Positions 7,086 to 14,286 of a DNA stretch of 27,276 nucleotides are shown here, piece after piece. Source of the stretch: JAATGA01 sp047605605 (lineage in GTDB: Bacteria > Pseudomonadota > Alphaproteobacteria > Rhodobacterales > Rhodobacteraceae); contig JASGFG010000053.1 of assembly GCA_047605605.1 (NCBI GenBank), forward strand, positions 1-27,276. The letters run 5' to 3'. Every line of letters begins with the position of its first letter. Positions within the stretch are counted from its first letter, which is position 1. The notes under the pieces are model-generated. The model was given only the letters and a program-made list of their open reading frames with translations, did no database searches and was not told the origin of the DNA. The position numbers and the translations under genes were made by a program.

Positions 7086-8366
7086 ATGACCGATCTGCCC
7101 GACCACCCCCTGCGCTATGCGCTGGTGAACGAACTTCACGCGCGGCCCTTTCCCGCCATTCCCGTGCCCGCCACCGTGGCCTTTCTGGCGATCAAGGAGC
7201 CGGATGATGCTGCCAACCGCGACCGTGCGGCGGATACGGCGCATCTGCTGGCGCTGCTGAACCGGCACGGGTCGGCCCATCCGCAGCCGGGGGCCACGCA
7301 TTTCTCGGGCGCCATCGGGCGGGCGGATCTGAAATGGGAAAGCCATACCGAATTCGTGACCTATTCGGCCTTTTCGCCGGGCATTTCGGCCCGCCCCTTC
7401 GACCCGGCCGAGTCGCGGGTCTTTCCCGCCGACTGGTTGGCCGCCGCGCCGGGCAAGCGGCTGGCGGGGCTGCTGATCCGGGTGGAACCGATGCCCGACG
7501 ATGCGGCGATGCTGGCGCGGCTCGACGACTGGTTCGTGCCCGAAAGCCTGGCCGTGTCGCGCGTGGTGGACGGCGCGGCGGTGATCGCGGGCGACTTCCG
7601 CATCGACGCGGGCGGCCACATGCGCTTTGCGGTCTTTGTCCGCCCCGGCACCGGCGAACGCCGCGTCGGCCGCATCGTCCAGCGCCTGTGCGAGATCGAG
7701 ACCTATCGCGCCATGTCGATGCTGGGCTTGATCCGCGCGCGCGAGCTTTCGGCCCGGCTGAACGCGCTCGACCCCTCGCTTTCGGCGCTGGTGGGGGGGC
7801 TGGACGTGCCCGACCGCCCCGCGGAAACCGCGCTGCACGACCTTTTGCGCATCGCGGCGGAACTGGAAAGCCTGGCCACCCGCTATGCCTTCCGCTTCGG
7901 CGCGACCGCGGCTTACGAGGCCATCGTGAACCAGCGCATCACCGTCCTGCGCGAGGAACGGATCGAGGGCCGCCAGACCTTTGGCGAATTCATGATGCGC
8001 CGCTATGACCCCGCGATCCGCACGGTGAAATCGGCCGAGGGGCGGTTGGCCACCATGGCCGACCGGGCGGCGCGGGCGGCGGAACTGCTGCGCACCCGCG
8101 TGGATGTGGAACGCAGCGCCCAGAACCAGCGGTTGCTGGAAAGCATGGACCGCCGCGCCGACCTGGCGCTCCGCCTGCAACACACGGTCGAGGGGCTGTC
8201 GGTCGTGGCGATCAGCTATTACGCCGTCAGCCTGGCCGGATACCTTCTTCTTCCGGTGGCCGAACGGCTGCACTGGCCGAAATCGGTGCTGATCGCCGCC
8301 CTTGTCCCGCTGGTGGTCGGCAGCGTCTGGGTCATGATCCGGCGCATCCGGCGGTCCATGCACTGA
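7086..8366 (+). CDS. DUF3422 family membrane-anchored protein
   Basis: This 426-aa protein matches the DUF3422 family of proteobacterial proteins of unknown function. The hallmark is the N-terminal DHPLRYALVNELHARPFPAI. The middle is a mixed soluble domain of about 350 residues with a charged, probably coiled-coil stretch near residues 310-370 (RAARAAELLRTRVDVERSAQ, then LLESMDRRADLALRLQ). Two hydrophobic segments follow at the very end (about 378-396 and 402-419), with a basic RRIRRSMH tail, so the bulk probably faces the cytoplasm while anchored by a C-terminal hairpin. I chose ATG 7086 because the family motif starts a few residues later; the ribosome binding site (AGGAA) is weak and ~12 nt away. 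It is cut off from pntAB by a terminator and followed by an intergenic repeat. The topology resembles CorA-type proteins, but I cannot show a function. Confidence 0.88.
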   Translation: MTDLPDHPLRYALVNELHARPFPAIPVPATVAFLAIKEPDDAANRDRAADTAHLLALLNRHGSAHPQPGATHFSGAIGRADLKWESHTEFVTYSAFSPGISARPFDPAESRVFPADWLAAAPGKRLAGLLIRVEPMPDDAAMLARLDDWFVPESLAVSRVVDGAAVIAGDFRIDAGGHMRFAVFVRPGTGERRVGRIVQRLCEIETYRAMSMLGLIRARELSARLNALDPSLSALVGGLDVPDRPAETALHDLLRIAAELESLATRYAFRFGATAAYEAIVNQRITVLREERIEGRQTFGEFMMRRYDPAIRTVKSAEGRLATMADRAARAAELLRTRVDVERSAQNQRLLESMDRRADLALRLQHTVEGLSVVAISYYAVSLAGYLLLPVAERLHWPKSVLIAALVPLVVGSVWVMIRRIRRSMH

Positions 8367-8370
8367 TCCC

Positions 8371-8449
8371 TTCATCCTCTTTGCGAAAATATCCTCGGGG
8401 GGTGAATTGGGCGCAGCCCAAGAGGGGGGCAGACAGCCCCCCTTCTTCG
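8371..8449 (+). repeat. Intergenic repeat module with terminator-like hairpins, copy 1
   Basis: A conserved left part, TTCATCCTCTTTGC then AAATATCCTCGGGGG, starts 4 nt after the DUF3422 stop. It is followed by hairpin TTGGGC-GCA-GCCCAA (8408-8422) and then GGGGGGC-AGACA-GCCCCCC (8424-8442) with TTCTT after it. The left part and the AGACA-loop hairpin recur at 16809-16861. Here the element lies between convergent genes (DUF3422 and the ABC permease), so the G/C hairpin could end transcription from both sides. Confidence 0.7.
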
Positions 8450-8450
8450 C

Positions 8451-9371
8451 CTACCGCCCGCGCGCCCGCGGATCCAGCGCGTCGCGCAGCCCGTCGCCGA
8501 TATAGTTGACCGACAGCACCGTCAGCGAAATCGCGATCCCCGGCCAGATCACCCGGCCCGGATATTGTTGCAGATAGTCGATCCCTTCATACAGCAGCCG
8601 CCCCCAGGTCGGGAAATCCGGCGGGAACCCCAGCCCCAGGAACGACAGCGCCGATTCCGTGATGATGGCATTGGCGATCCCCAGCGTCGCGGCCACCATG
8701 ATGGGCGAGACGATATTGGGCAGCACATGGCGCAGGATCATGCGGAACGGCGGGGTGCCGATGGACCGGGCGGCCAGCATGAACTCGCGTTCCTTCAGGG
8801 CCAGAACCTCGCCCCGCACGATCCGGGCCGCCTGCATCCAGCTGGTCACGCCGATGGCCAGCACGATCAGCAGAAATGTCCCGAACTCCGGCCCCAGCAG
8901 GCCGGACAGGGTTTCGCGGAACAGCATGACCATGACCAGCAGCAGCGGCAGCAGCGGCAGCGCCAGGAACAGGTCGGTCAGCCGCATCAGCGGCCCGTCC
9001 AGCCGGCGGAAATAGCCGGCCAGCACCCCCACCGCGGTTCCGATGAAGATCGAGATCAGCATGGCGACCAGTCCCACCGCGATCGACACCTTGCCCCCCG
9101 CGATCATCCGGGCCAGCGTGTCGCGTCCCAGCTGGTCGGTGCCCAGGGGATGCGCCAGACTGGGGCCGAGATTGCGGCCCTTGATCATCTTGACCGGATC
9201 GGGGTCGATCCATGTCGGGCTGATCCGCCAGAGTTGGGGCCCCAGCACCACCGCCGCGATCAGCAGCAGGAACACCGCCGCCCCGGCGACCGCGCCCCTG
9301 TGGCGGCGGAACTGCACCCAGACATCACGCCACTGGCTGCGCGGGCGGGACATCACCACGGCGTCAGTCAT
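8451..9371 (-). CDS. Peptide-type ABC transporter permease (DppC/OppC-like)
   Basis: This is the second inner-membrane permease of a peptide/nickel-type (PepT) importer. The protein is 306 aa with an N-terminal cytosolic stretch, a first helix (about residues 25-45), and five more helices in the BPD_transp domain. The ATPase-coupling EAA loop is visible as EFMLAARSIGTPPFRMILRH, followed by VLPNIVSPIMV. The periplasmic HPLGTDQLGRDTLARMI motif, typical of DppC, lies near residue 85. I placed the start at ATG 9371: it overlaps the stop of the upstream permease by 8 nt and has GAGGA just ahead, which indicates translational coupling. An ATG nine codons earlier is possible. It is the last gene of the leftward unit binding protein-DppB-DppC, and works with the fused ATPase encoded divergently at 12466. 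Confidence 0.93.
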   Translation of the reverse strand: MTDAVVMSRPRSQWRDVWVQFRRHRGAVAGAAVFLLLIAAVVLGPQLWRISPTWIDPDPVKMIKGRNLGPSLAHPLGTDQLGRDTLARMIAGGKVSIAVGLVAMLISIFIGTAVGVLAGYFRRLDGPLMRLTDLFLALPLLPLLLVMVMLFRETLSGLLGPEFGTFLLIVLAIGVTSWMQAARIVRGEVLALKEREFMLAARSIGTPPFRMILRHVLPNIVSPIMVAATLGIANAIITESALSFLGLGFPPDFPTWGRLLYEGIDYLQQYPGRVIWPGIAISLTVLSVNYIGDGLRDALDPRARGR

Positions 9372-10371
9372 AGCGGATCCTCGGGTCAAGAATGCCATAC
9401 AGGATGTCGGCGATCAGGTTGAACAGCACGATCAGCACGGCAAAGATAAAGGTCAGCGTCTGCACCATCGGAATGTCGTTGCCGTTGATGGCGGTGATCA
9501 GCAACTGGCCCAGGCCGTTCACCTTGAACACCTGCTCGGTGATGATCGCGCCGCCAAAGATCGTGGGGATGCCAAGCGCGATCACCGTCACCACCGGAAT
9601 CAGCGAGTTCCGCAGGACGTGTTTCAGCACCACGATCCGCTCGCTCAGCCCCTTGGCGCGGGCGGTGCGGACGTAATCCTGGCCCAAGTTCTCCAGCATC
9701 GACGACCGCATGTAGCGGCTGATCTGCGCGGCGTTATACAGCGCCAGCACCGTCACCGGCATGGCCATCTGGCGCACCTGCTTCCACAGGCTCGCCCAGT
9801 CGGTGATGCGCAGCGTCGTGTCATAGATCGACGGGAACCACCCCAGTTTGACCGAAAACACCAGGATCAGCACCAGCCCGGTAAAGAAGGTCGGAACCGA
9901 AAACCCCACCATGGAAACGAAGGTGCCCAGCTGGTCGAACCACGAATACTTGCGATAGGCCGAATAGATGCCGATGGGCAGCGCGATCAGCACGCCCAGC
10001 AGATAGGCGCAGCCGATCACGGTCAGCGTCTGCGGCAGGCGCTGCGCGATCACATCGGCCACCGGGCTGCGCGATTGCCAGGACAGGATGCGCTGCTGGC
10101 CATGGGCGAAATCGGTGCCGAACAGGTTGTTCACGACATGCAGCGGCTCCACCCACAGGAACTGCTTCAGCCACAGCACATAGCGCAGGATCATCGGCTG
10201 GTCGGCACCAAGCGCGATCCGCATCTTTTCCTTGACCTCGGGCGGGACGGTCAGGGGAACCTGGCTCATCGGGTCGCCGGGGGCGAGGTCCAGCAGCAGG
10301 AAGATCACCAGAGAGATGAACAGGACCGTCGGAATGGCGATTAGCAACCGACGGATGGTATAGGTCAGCAT
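9364..10371 (-). CDS. Peptide-type ABC transporter permease (DppB/OppB-like)
   Basis: This is the first inner-membrane permease of the same importer, 335 aa. It opens with MLTYTIRRLLIAIPTVLFIS and the LLLDLAPGDP motif typical of DppB proteins. A long periplasmic loop (about residues 38-120, with the E/K-rich VPPEVKEKMRIALG) precedes the transmembrane core. The EAA loop is present as YVRTARAKGLSERIVVLKH near residues 225-245, followed by VLRNSLIPVVTV. The gene lies 63 nt after the binding-protein gene, separated by a strong hairpin, and overlaps the next permease by 8 nt. The binding protein therefore probably accumulates to higher levels than the permeases, as is usual in such operons (inference). 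Confidence 0.94.
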   Translation of the reverse strand: MLTYTIRRLLIAIPTVLFISLVIFLLLDLAPGDPMSQVPLTVPPEVKEKMRIALGADQPMILRYVLWLKQFLWVEPLHVVNNLFGTDFAHGQQRILSWQSRSPVADVIAQRLPQTLTVIGCAYLLGVLIALPIGIYSAYRKYSWFDQLGTFVSMVGFSVPTFFTGLVLILVFSVKLGWFPSIYDTTLRITDWASLWKQVRQMAMPVTVLALYNAAQISRYMRSSMLENLGQDYVRTARAKGLSERIVVLKHVLRNSLIPVVTVIALGIPTIFGGAIITEQVFKVNGLGQLLITAINGNDIPMVQTLTFIFAVLIVLFNLIADILYGILDPRIRYD

Positions 10372-10402
10372 CGGGCCTTGCTCCGTGACGGAAAGGGGCA
10401 GG

Positions 10403-10425
10403 GGGGCGCCCGCCGGGGGCGCCCC
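10403..10425 (-). other. Intercistronic hairpin between binding-protein and permease genes
   Basis: The inverted repeat GGGGCGCCC-GCCGG-GGGCGCCCC gives a perfect 9-bp G/C stem with a 5-nt loop, 9 nt after the binding-protein stop on the minus strand. There is no T-tract. The position matches hairpins that protect the upstream message or partly attenuate readthrough into permease genes. Confidence 0.6.
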
Positions 10426-10434
10426 GCTTTCACA

Positions 10435-12135
10435 TCACTTCACGCGATACCAGTCCGAGGCGTTCCACAATTCGGAATCCCAGGTGTTCAGCACCACGCC
10501 GCCCAGCGTCTTGGCCTTGGCCGAGAACCGGCCCCGGTCGGCCAGCGGCACGACGACGAAGCTGTCCTTGGTCAGCATGTCGTTCAGCTTTTTCGCCAGA
10601 TCGGCGCGCTTGGCCATGTCGCCGGTCGCGCCCAGTTCCTTGATCAGCGCGTCATAGTTCGGGTCGCAGAAGCGGTTGATGTTCTCACCCTGCCACTGGC
10701 TTTCGGGCTTGGGCGCCTTGTCGCAGGTGTATTGCGCCAGATAGGGCTCGGGGTCGGTGCCGTCGAAGTTGTTGGCATACATCTCCACGTCGGCATAGAA
10801 CTTCTGGAACGTGTCGGGCGAGCCGGGGTCGCCGCCGAAATAGACCGAGGCATCGACGGTCTTCAGTTCGACCTCGACCCCCAGCTCGTTCCACCAGCCC
10901 TTGATCAGCGCCTGGAAATCCTGCCGGATGGTGTTGACCGAGGTCTGATACAAGAGCTTCAGCTTCTTGCCGTCCTTCTCGCGGATTCCGTCGGCGCCGA
11001 CCTTCCAGCCAGCCTCGTCCAGCAGCTTTTTCGCGCCCTCCATGTCCTGCGTCAGACAGCCGGTGTTGTCGGAGGCAAACATCTCGGGCGCGGGCACCAG
11101 GTTGCAGGTGGGCCGCGCGGCCGAGCCATAGCCGATCTCGACCAGCACATTGCGGTCGATGGCCATCGACAGCGCCTGGCGCACCCTGATGTCGGACAGG
11201 ATCGGGTGGGGGTGCTTGGCCGTCGCCCGCTCGCCCTCGGGCAGGTCGGGCGAGGGATCGGTCATGTTCATCTCCAGCCGCTCGACCAGCGTGCCGAAGG
11301 CATTGACGAACTCGCCCTTGCCGCCCGCCGCCATCGAGGTTTGCAGATCGGGCGGGATCTGGGTGTTCCAGGCATAGTCGAACTCGCCCGTTTCCATCAC
11401 CGACCGCGCCGCCGCCGCCGCATCGCCGCCGCCCTTCAGCGTGACGGTGGCAAAGGCGGGCTTGGCCGGGTCGCGGTAATTCGGGTTGGCCTCCAGCTGG
11501 ATCACGTCGTTGACCTTGAAATCCACCACCTTGAACGGCCCGGTGCCGACGGGGTGAAAGTTGGCCTCGGTGCATTCGGGGGCCTTGGCGCCCAGGCAGT
11601 CCTTGAACTGCGCCTTTTGCAGGATCGGCGACTGGCTGCCGACAAAGGCCATATAGGGGTTGGGCTTGGGCGCCTCGAACGTGACCTTGATGGTCAGCGG
11701 ATCGACCGCCTCGACCGATTTCACCCCCTCGAACCGCGCGGCTTGGGCGCAGCCGCCTTCGGGATGGGTGCAGTAATCCTTGGTGAACACCACGTCATCG
11801 GCGGTCAGCGGGCTGCCGTCGGACCATTTCAGGTCGGGCTTCAGCTTCCAGGTGATCGAGGTCAGATCCGCCGAGATGCCGCCGTTTTCCAGCGTCGGGA
11901 TTTCCGTCACCAGACGCGGAAAAACGGTGCCCTTTTCATCGAAGCCCGCCAGCGGCTCCAGCACCAGGGAGGAGGATTCCACGTCCTTGGTGCCCGCCGA
12001 CAGATAGGGGTTCATGATCGAGGGCGCCTGATAATAGATAATGTTCAGCTGCCCGTCCGCGCCGCGGTCGGCCTGGGCGGCCGACGCGAATGCCATGGCC
12101 GCGCCCGCGCCAAGAAGCGCCGTCTTGAGTTTCAT
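10435..12135 (-). CDS. Periplasmic peptide-type ABC substrate-binding protein (SBP_bac_5)
   Basis: This is the extracytoplasmic receptor of the importer, family 5 (DppA/OppA-like), 566 aa. A Sec signal peptide covers about residues 1-22 (MKLKTALLGAGAAMAFASA, then A-Q-A-D). Family landmarks are LVLEPLAGFDEKG, WKLKPDLKWSDGSPLTADDVVFT, HPVGTGPFKVVDF, and IRVRQALSMAIDRNVLVE. The mature protein has eight cysteines arranged in close or plausible pairs (CTHPEGGC, CLGAKAPEC, and two wider pairs), which suggests several disulfides and is more than in textbook DppA. The C-terminus ends NASDWYRVK, a normal family ending. The start at ATG 12135 has GGAGAG upstream. It heads the leftward unit and faces the ATPase unit across a 330-bp promoter region. 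The ligand is unknown; the M20 and FAD-oxidase neighbours hint at a peptide-like or N-acylated amino compound. Confidence 0.93.
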   Translation of the reverse strand: MKLKTALLGAGAAMAFASAAQADRGADGQLNIIYYQAPSIMNPYLSAGTKDVESSSLVLEPLAGFDEKGTVFPRLVTEIPTLENGGISADLTSITWKLKPDLKWSDGSPLTADDVVFTKDYCTHPEGGCAQAARFEGVKSVEAVDPLTIKVTFEAPKPNPYMAFVGSQSPILQKAQFKDCLGAKAPECTEANFHPVGTGPFKVVDFKVNDVIQLEANPNYRDPAKPAFATVTLKGGGDAAAAARSVMETGEFDYAWNTQIPPDLQTSMAAGGKGEFVNAFGTLVERLEMNMTDPSPDLPEGERATAKHPHPILSDIRVRQALSMAIDRNVLVEIGYGSAARPTCNLVPAPEMFASDNTGCLTQDMEGAKKLLDEAGWKVGADGIREKDGKKLKLLYQTSVNTIRQDFQALIKGWWNELGVEVELKTVDASVYFGGDPGSPDTFQKFYADVEMYANNFDGTDPEPYLAQYTCDKAPKPESQWQGENINRFCDPNYDALIKELGATGDMAKRADLAKKLNDMLTKDSFVVVPLADRGRFSAKAKTLGGVVLNTWDSELWNASDWYRVK

Positions 12136-12465
12136 GGGTCTCTCCTTGCTGGATAATGCTGTCGCACCCCAAGGGATGCCCGGTTCTGCCGCAGGGCCTG
12201 TCTCGACGGGCTTTGGCGGAAACGGGTGTCAGGGTGCGCTGTCCTGTTTCAGGATTTCGGTGCATCGTTGTTGGGTCATGTTCGACCTGCATCCAGCATC
12301 GGCGCAACTGCATCGAAAACGCAAGACTATTGTAACGGTGACAAAGAGGGCGGTTTTTCCCCCGCTGCACGAATATCCGGCACCCCGCCGATGCCGGGTT
12401 TGACAATCCCCCCGCCGCCGTCGCAGCCTTGGCCGCGCAACAGACCCCAAGCGAAGGGCCGGACC
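12136..12465. promoter_or_regulatory. Divergent control region of the ABC/M20/FAD-oxidase locus
   Basis: These 330 bp contain no convincing gene and must carry promoters for both directions. The middle (about 12300-12360) is clearly richer in A/T than the surroundings. It holds the near-palindrome at 12330-12344. A TACAAT hexamer on the minus strand overlaps it (12330-12335 region) without a good -35, as in activator-dependent promoters. A perfect TTGACA lies at 12400-12405 on the plus strand, but no recognisable -10 follows. No local regulator gene is present. Confidence 0.5.
12330..12344. promoter_or_regulatory. Operator candidate TTGTAACGGTGACAA
   Basis: Six of seven base pairs are symmetric around position 12337 (TTGT-n-AC-n-GT-n-ACAA). 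It lies in the most A/T-rich part of the divergent region and overlaps a possible minus-strand -10, which is the expected position for a site controlling both units. The cognate regulator cannot be named from the site. Confidence 0.4.
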
Positions 12466-14283
12466 ATGCTCGACACGCCGCTGCTCCGAATCGAAAACCT
12501 TCGGGTGGAGTTCCACACGCAGGCGGGCACCGTCGCGGGGGTCGAGGATGTGTCCTTTGCCATCAACCCCGGCGAATGCGTGGCGGTGGTGGGGGAATCC
12601 GGGTCGGGAAAGTCGGTCTCGTCGCTGTCGGTGATGCGGCTGGTCGAATACGGCGGGGGAGAGATCGCGGGCGGGCGCATCCTGTTCCAGCGGAAATCGG
12701 GCGGGACCGAGGATCTGACCCGCGCCGATGCCGCCGAAATGCGCGACATCCGCGGCAACGAGATCGGGATGATCTTTCAGGAACCGATGACGGCGCTGAA
12801 CCCGGTGTTCACCATCGGCGAACAGGTGATGGAGGGGCTGCGCGTCCACCGCGGCCTGTCGCGCGACGCGGCGCGGGCGCGGGCACTGGAATTGCTGCGG
12901 ATGGTGAAACTGTCCGAACCCGAACGGCGGCTTGGCCAGTATCCGCATGAACTGTCGGGCGGGATGCGGCAGCGGGTGGTGATCGCCATCGCGCTCGCCT
13001 GCGAACCGCGGCTGCTGATCTGCGACGAGCCGACGACCGCGCTGGACGTGACCATCCAGGCCGAGATCCTGGCGCTGATCGACGAGTTGAAGCGCGAACA
13101 GGGCGCGGCGGTGCTGTTCATCACCCATGACATGGCGGTGGTCGCGCAGATGGCCGACCGCGTGGTCGTCATGTTCCGCGGCCACAAGGTGGAGGAAGGG
13201 ACGGCCGAACAGATCTTCGAGGCGCCGCAGCATCCCTATACCAGGGCGCTGATCGCTGCCGTCCCGCGTCTGGGAGAGATGAAGGACAAGCCTTGCCCGG
13301 AGCCGATGAAGCTCTTGTCGCGCGACGGCACGGAAATCCCGGTGCCCGACATCCGCCCGCGGGCCGAGGCGGAGACCAGGGTGCTGCTGGACGTGCAGCA
13401 CCTGACCACGCGCTTTCCCGTGCGCGCCGGCCTGTTCCGCAAGCATGTGGCCAATGTCCACGCGGTGGAGGACGTGTCCTTCCGCATCATGGCGGGTGAG
13501 ACGCTCAGCCTCGTGGGGGAATCCGGCTGCGGCAAATCCTCTTGCGGGCGGTCGATCCTGCGGCTGGTGGAGCCGACGCGGGGCAAGGTCTGGCTGGACG
13601 GCGCCGAGGTGACGGCGCTGGACGAAGCCGGGCTGCGCGCCGCGCGGCGGCAGATGCAGATGATCTTTCAGGACCCTTTCGCCAGCCTCAACCCCCGGAT
13701 GAAGCTGGCCGACCAGGTGGCTGAACCGCTTTGGAATTACGGGATCGGCGACGTGGAGGAAAAGGTCGCGCGCCTGTTCGACCGGGTGGAACTGCCGCGG
13801 TCCTTCCTGAACCGTTTCCCGCACGAGATGTCGGGCGGCCAGCGGCAGCGCGTCGCCATCGCCCGCGCCCTGGCGCTGAACCCGAAACTGGTCGTCGCGG
13901 ACGAGGCGGTTTCGGCGCTGGATGTCTCGGTCCGGGCGCAGGTGCTGAACCTGCTGCTGGAACTGCAAGGCGACCTCGGCATCTCGCTTTTGTTCATCAG
14001 CCATGACATGGCGGTGGTCGAACGGGTCAGCCACCATGTCGGCGTCATGTATCTGGGGCGCATCGTGGAAATCGGCCCGCGCGCGGCGATCTTCGCCAAT
14101 CCGACGCATCCCTATACCCGCTCGCTTCTGTCCGCGGTGCCGATCGCCGATCCGCGGAAAAGGCGTCTGCGGGGCGAGATCGCGCACAAGCCCATTTCCT
14201 CGCCCATCCACCCTGTCGGGTATGAGCCGAAAGCCTCGGCCTATACCGAAATCTCTTCCGGCCACTACGTTCTTCAGGACTGA
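12466..14283 (+). CDS. Fused double-domain peptide-type ABC ATPase (DppD-DppF fusion)
   Basis: This one protein carries both nucleotide-binding domains of the importer, like GsiA or YejF; it is 605 aa. Domain 1 has Walker A GESGSGKS at residues 43-50, signature LSGGMRQR, and Walker B LLICDEPTTALD. Domain 2 has Walker A GESGCGKS at 351-358, signature MSGGQRQR, and Walker B LVVADEAVSALD. Each domain ends with the oligopeptide-transporter tail (HPYTRALIAAVP and HPYTRSLLSAVP). The start ATG 12466 has AAGGGCC upstream and begins the family sequence MLDTPLLRIENLRVEF; earlier in-frame codons lie in non-conserved leader sequence. It is the first gene of the rightward unit, 3 nt before the M20 gene, and should pair with the two permeases encoded leftward. 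Confidence 0.95.
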   Translation: MLDTPLLRIENLRVEFHTQAGTVAGVEDVSFAINPGECVAVVGESGSGKSVSSLSVMRLVEYGGGEIAGGRILFQRKSGGTEDLTRADAAEMRDIRGNEIGMIFQEPMTALNPVFTIGEQVMEGLRVHRGLSRDAARARALELLRMVKLSEPERRLGQYPHELSGGMRQRVVIAIALACEPRLLICDEPTTALDVTIQAEILALIDELKREQGAAVLFITHDMAVVAQMADRVVVMFRGHKVEEGTAEQIFEAPQHPYTRALIAAVPRLGEMKDKPCPEPMKLLSRDGTEIPVPDIRPRAEAETRVLLDVQHLTTRFPVRAGLFRKHVANVHAVEDVSFRIMAGETLSLVGESGCGKSSCGRSILRLVEPTRGKVWLDGAEVTALDEAGLRAARRQMQMIFQDPFASLNPRMKLADQVAEPLWNYGIGDVEEKVARLFDRVELPRSFLNRFPHEMSGGQRQRVAIARALALNPKLVVADEAVSALDVSVRAQVLNLLLELQGDLGISLLFISHDMAVVERVSHHVGVMYLGRIVEIGPRAAIFANPTHPYTRSLLSAVPIADPRKRRLRGEIAHKPISSPIHPVGYEPKASAYTEISSGHYVLQD

Positions 14284-14286
14284 GAC

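Noticed and set aside
5550..8375. Open frame of about 940 codons on the minus strand opposite pntB and DUF3422
   Set aside because: It is a shadow of two conserved genes and crosses the strong pntAB terminator; its composition is unlike a real protein.
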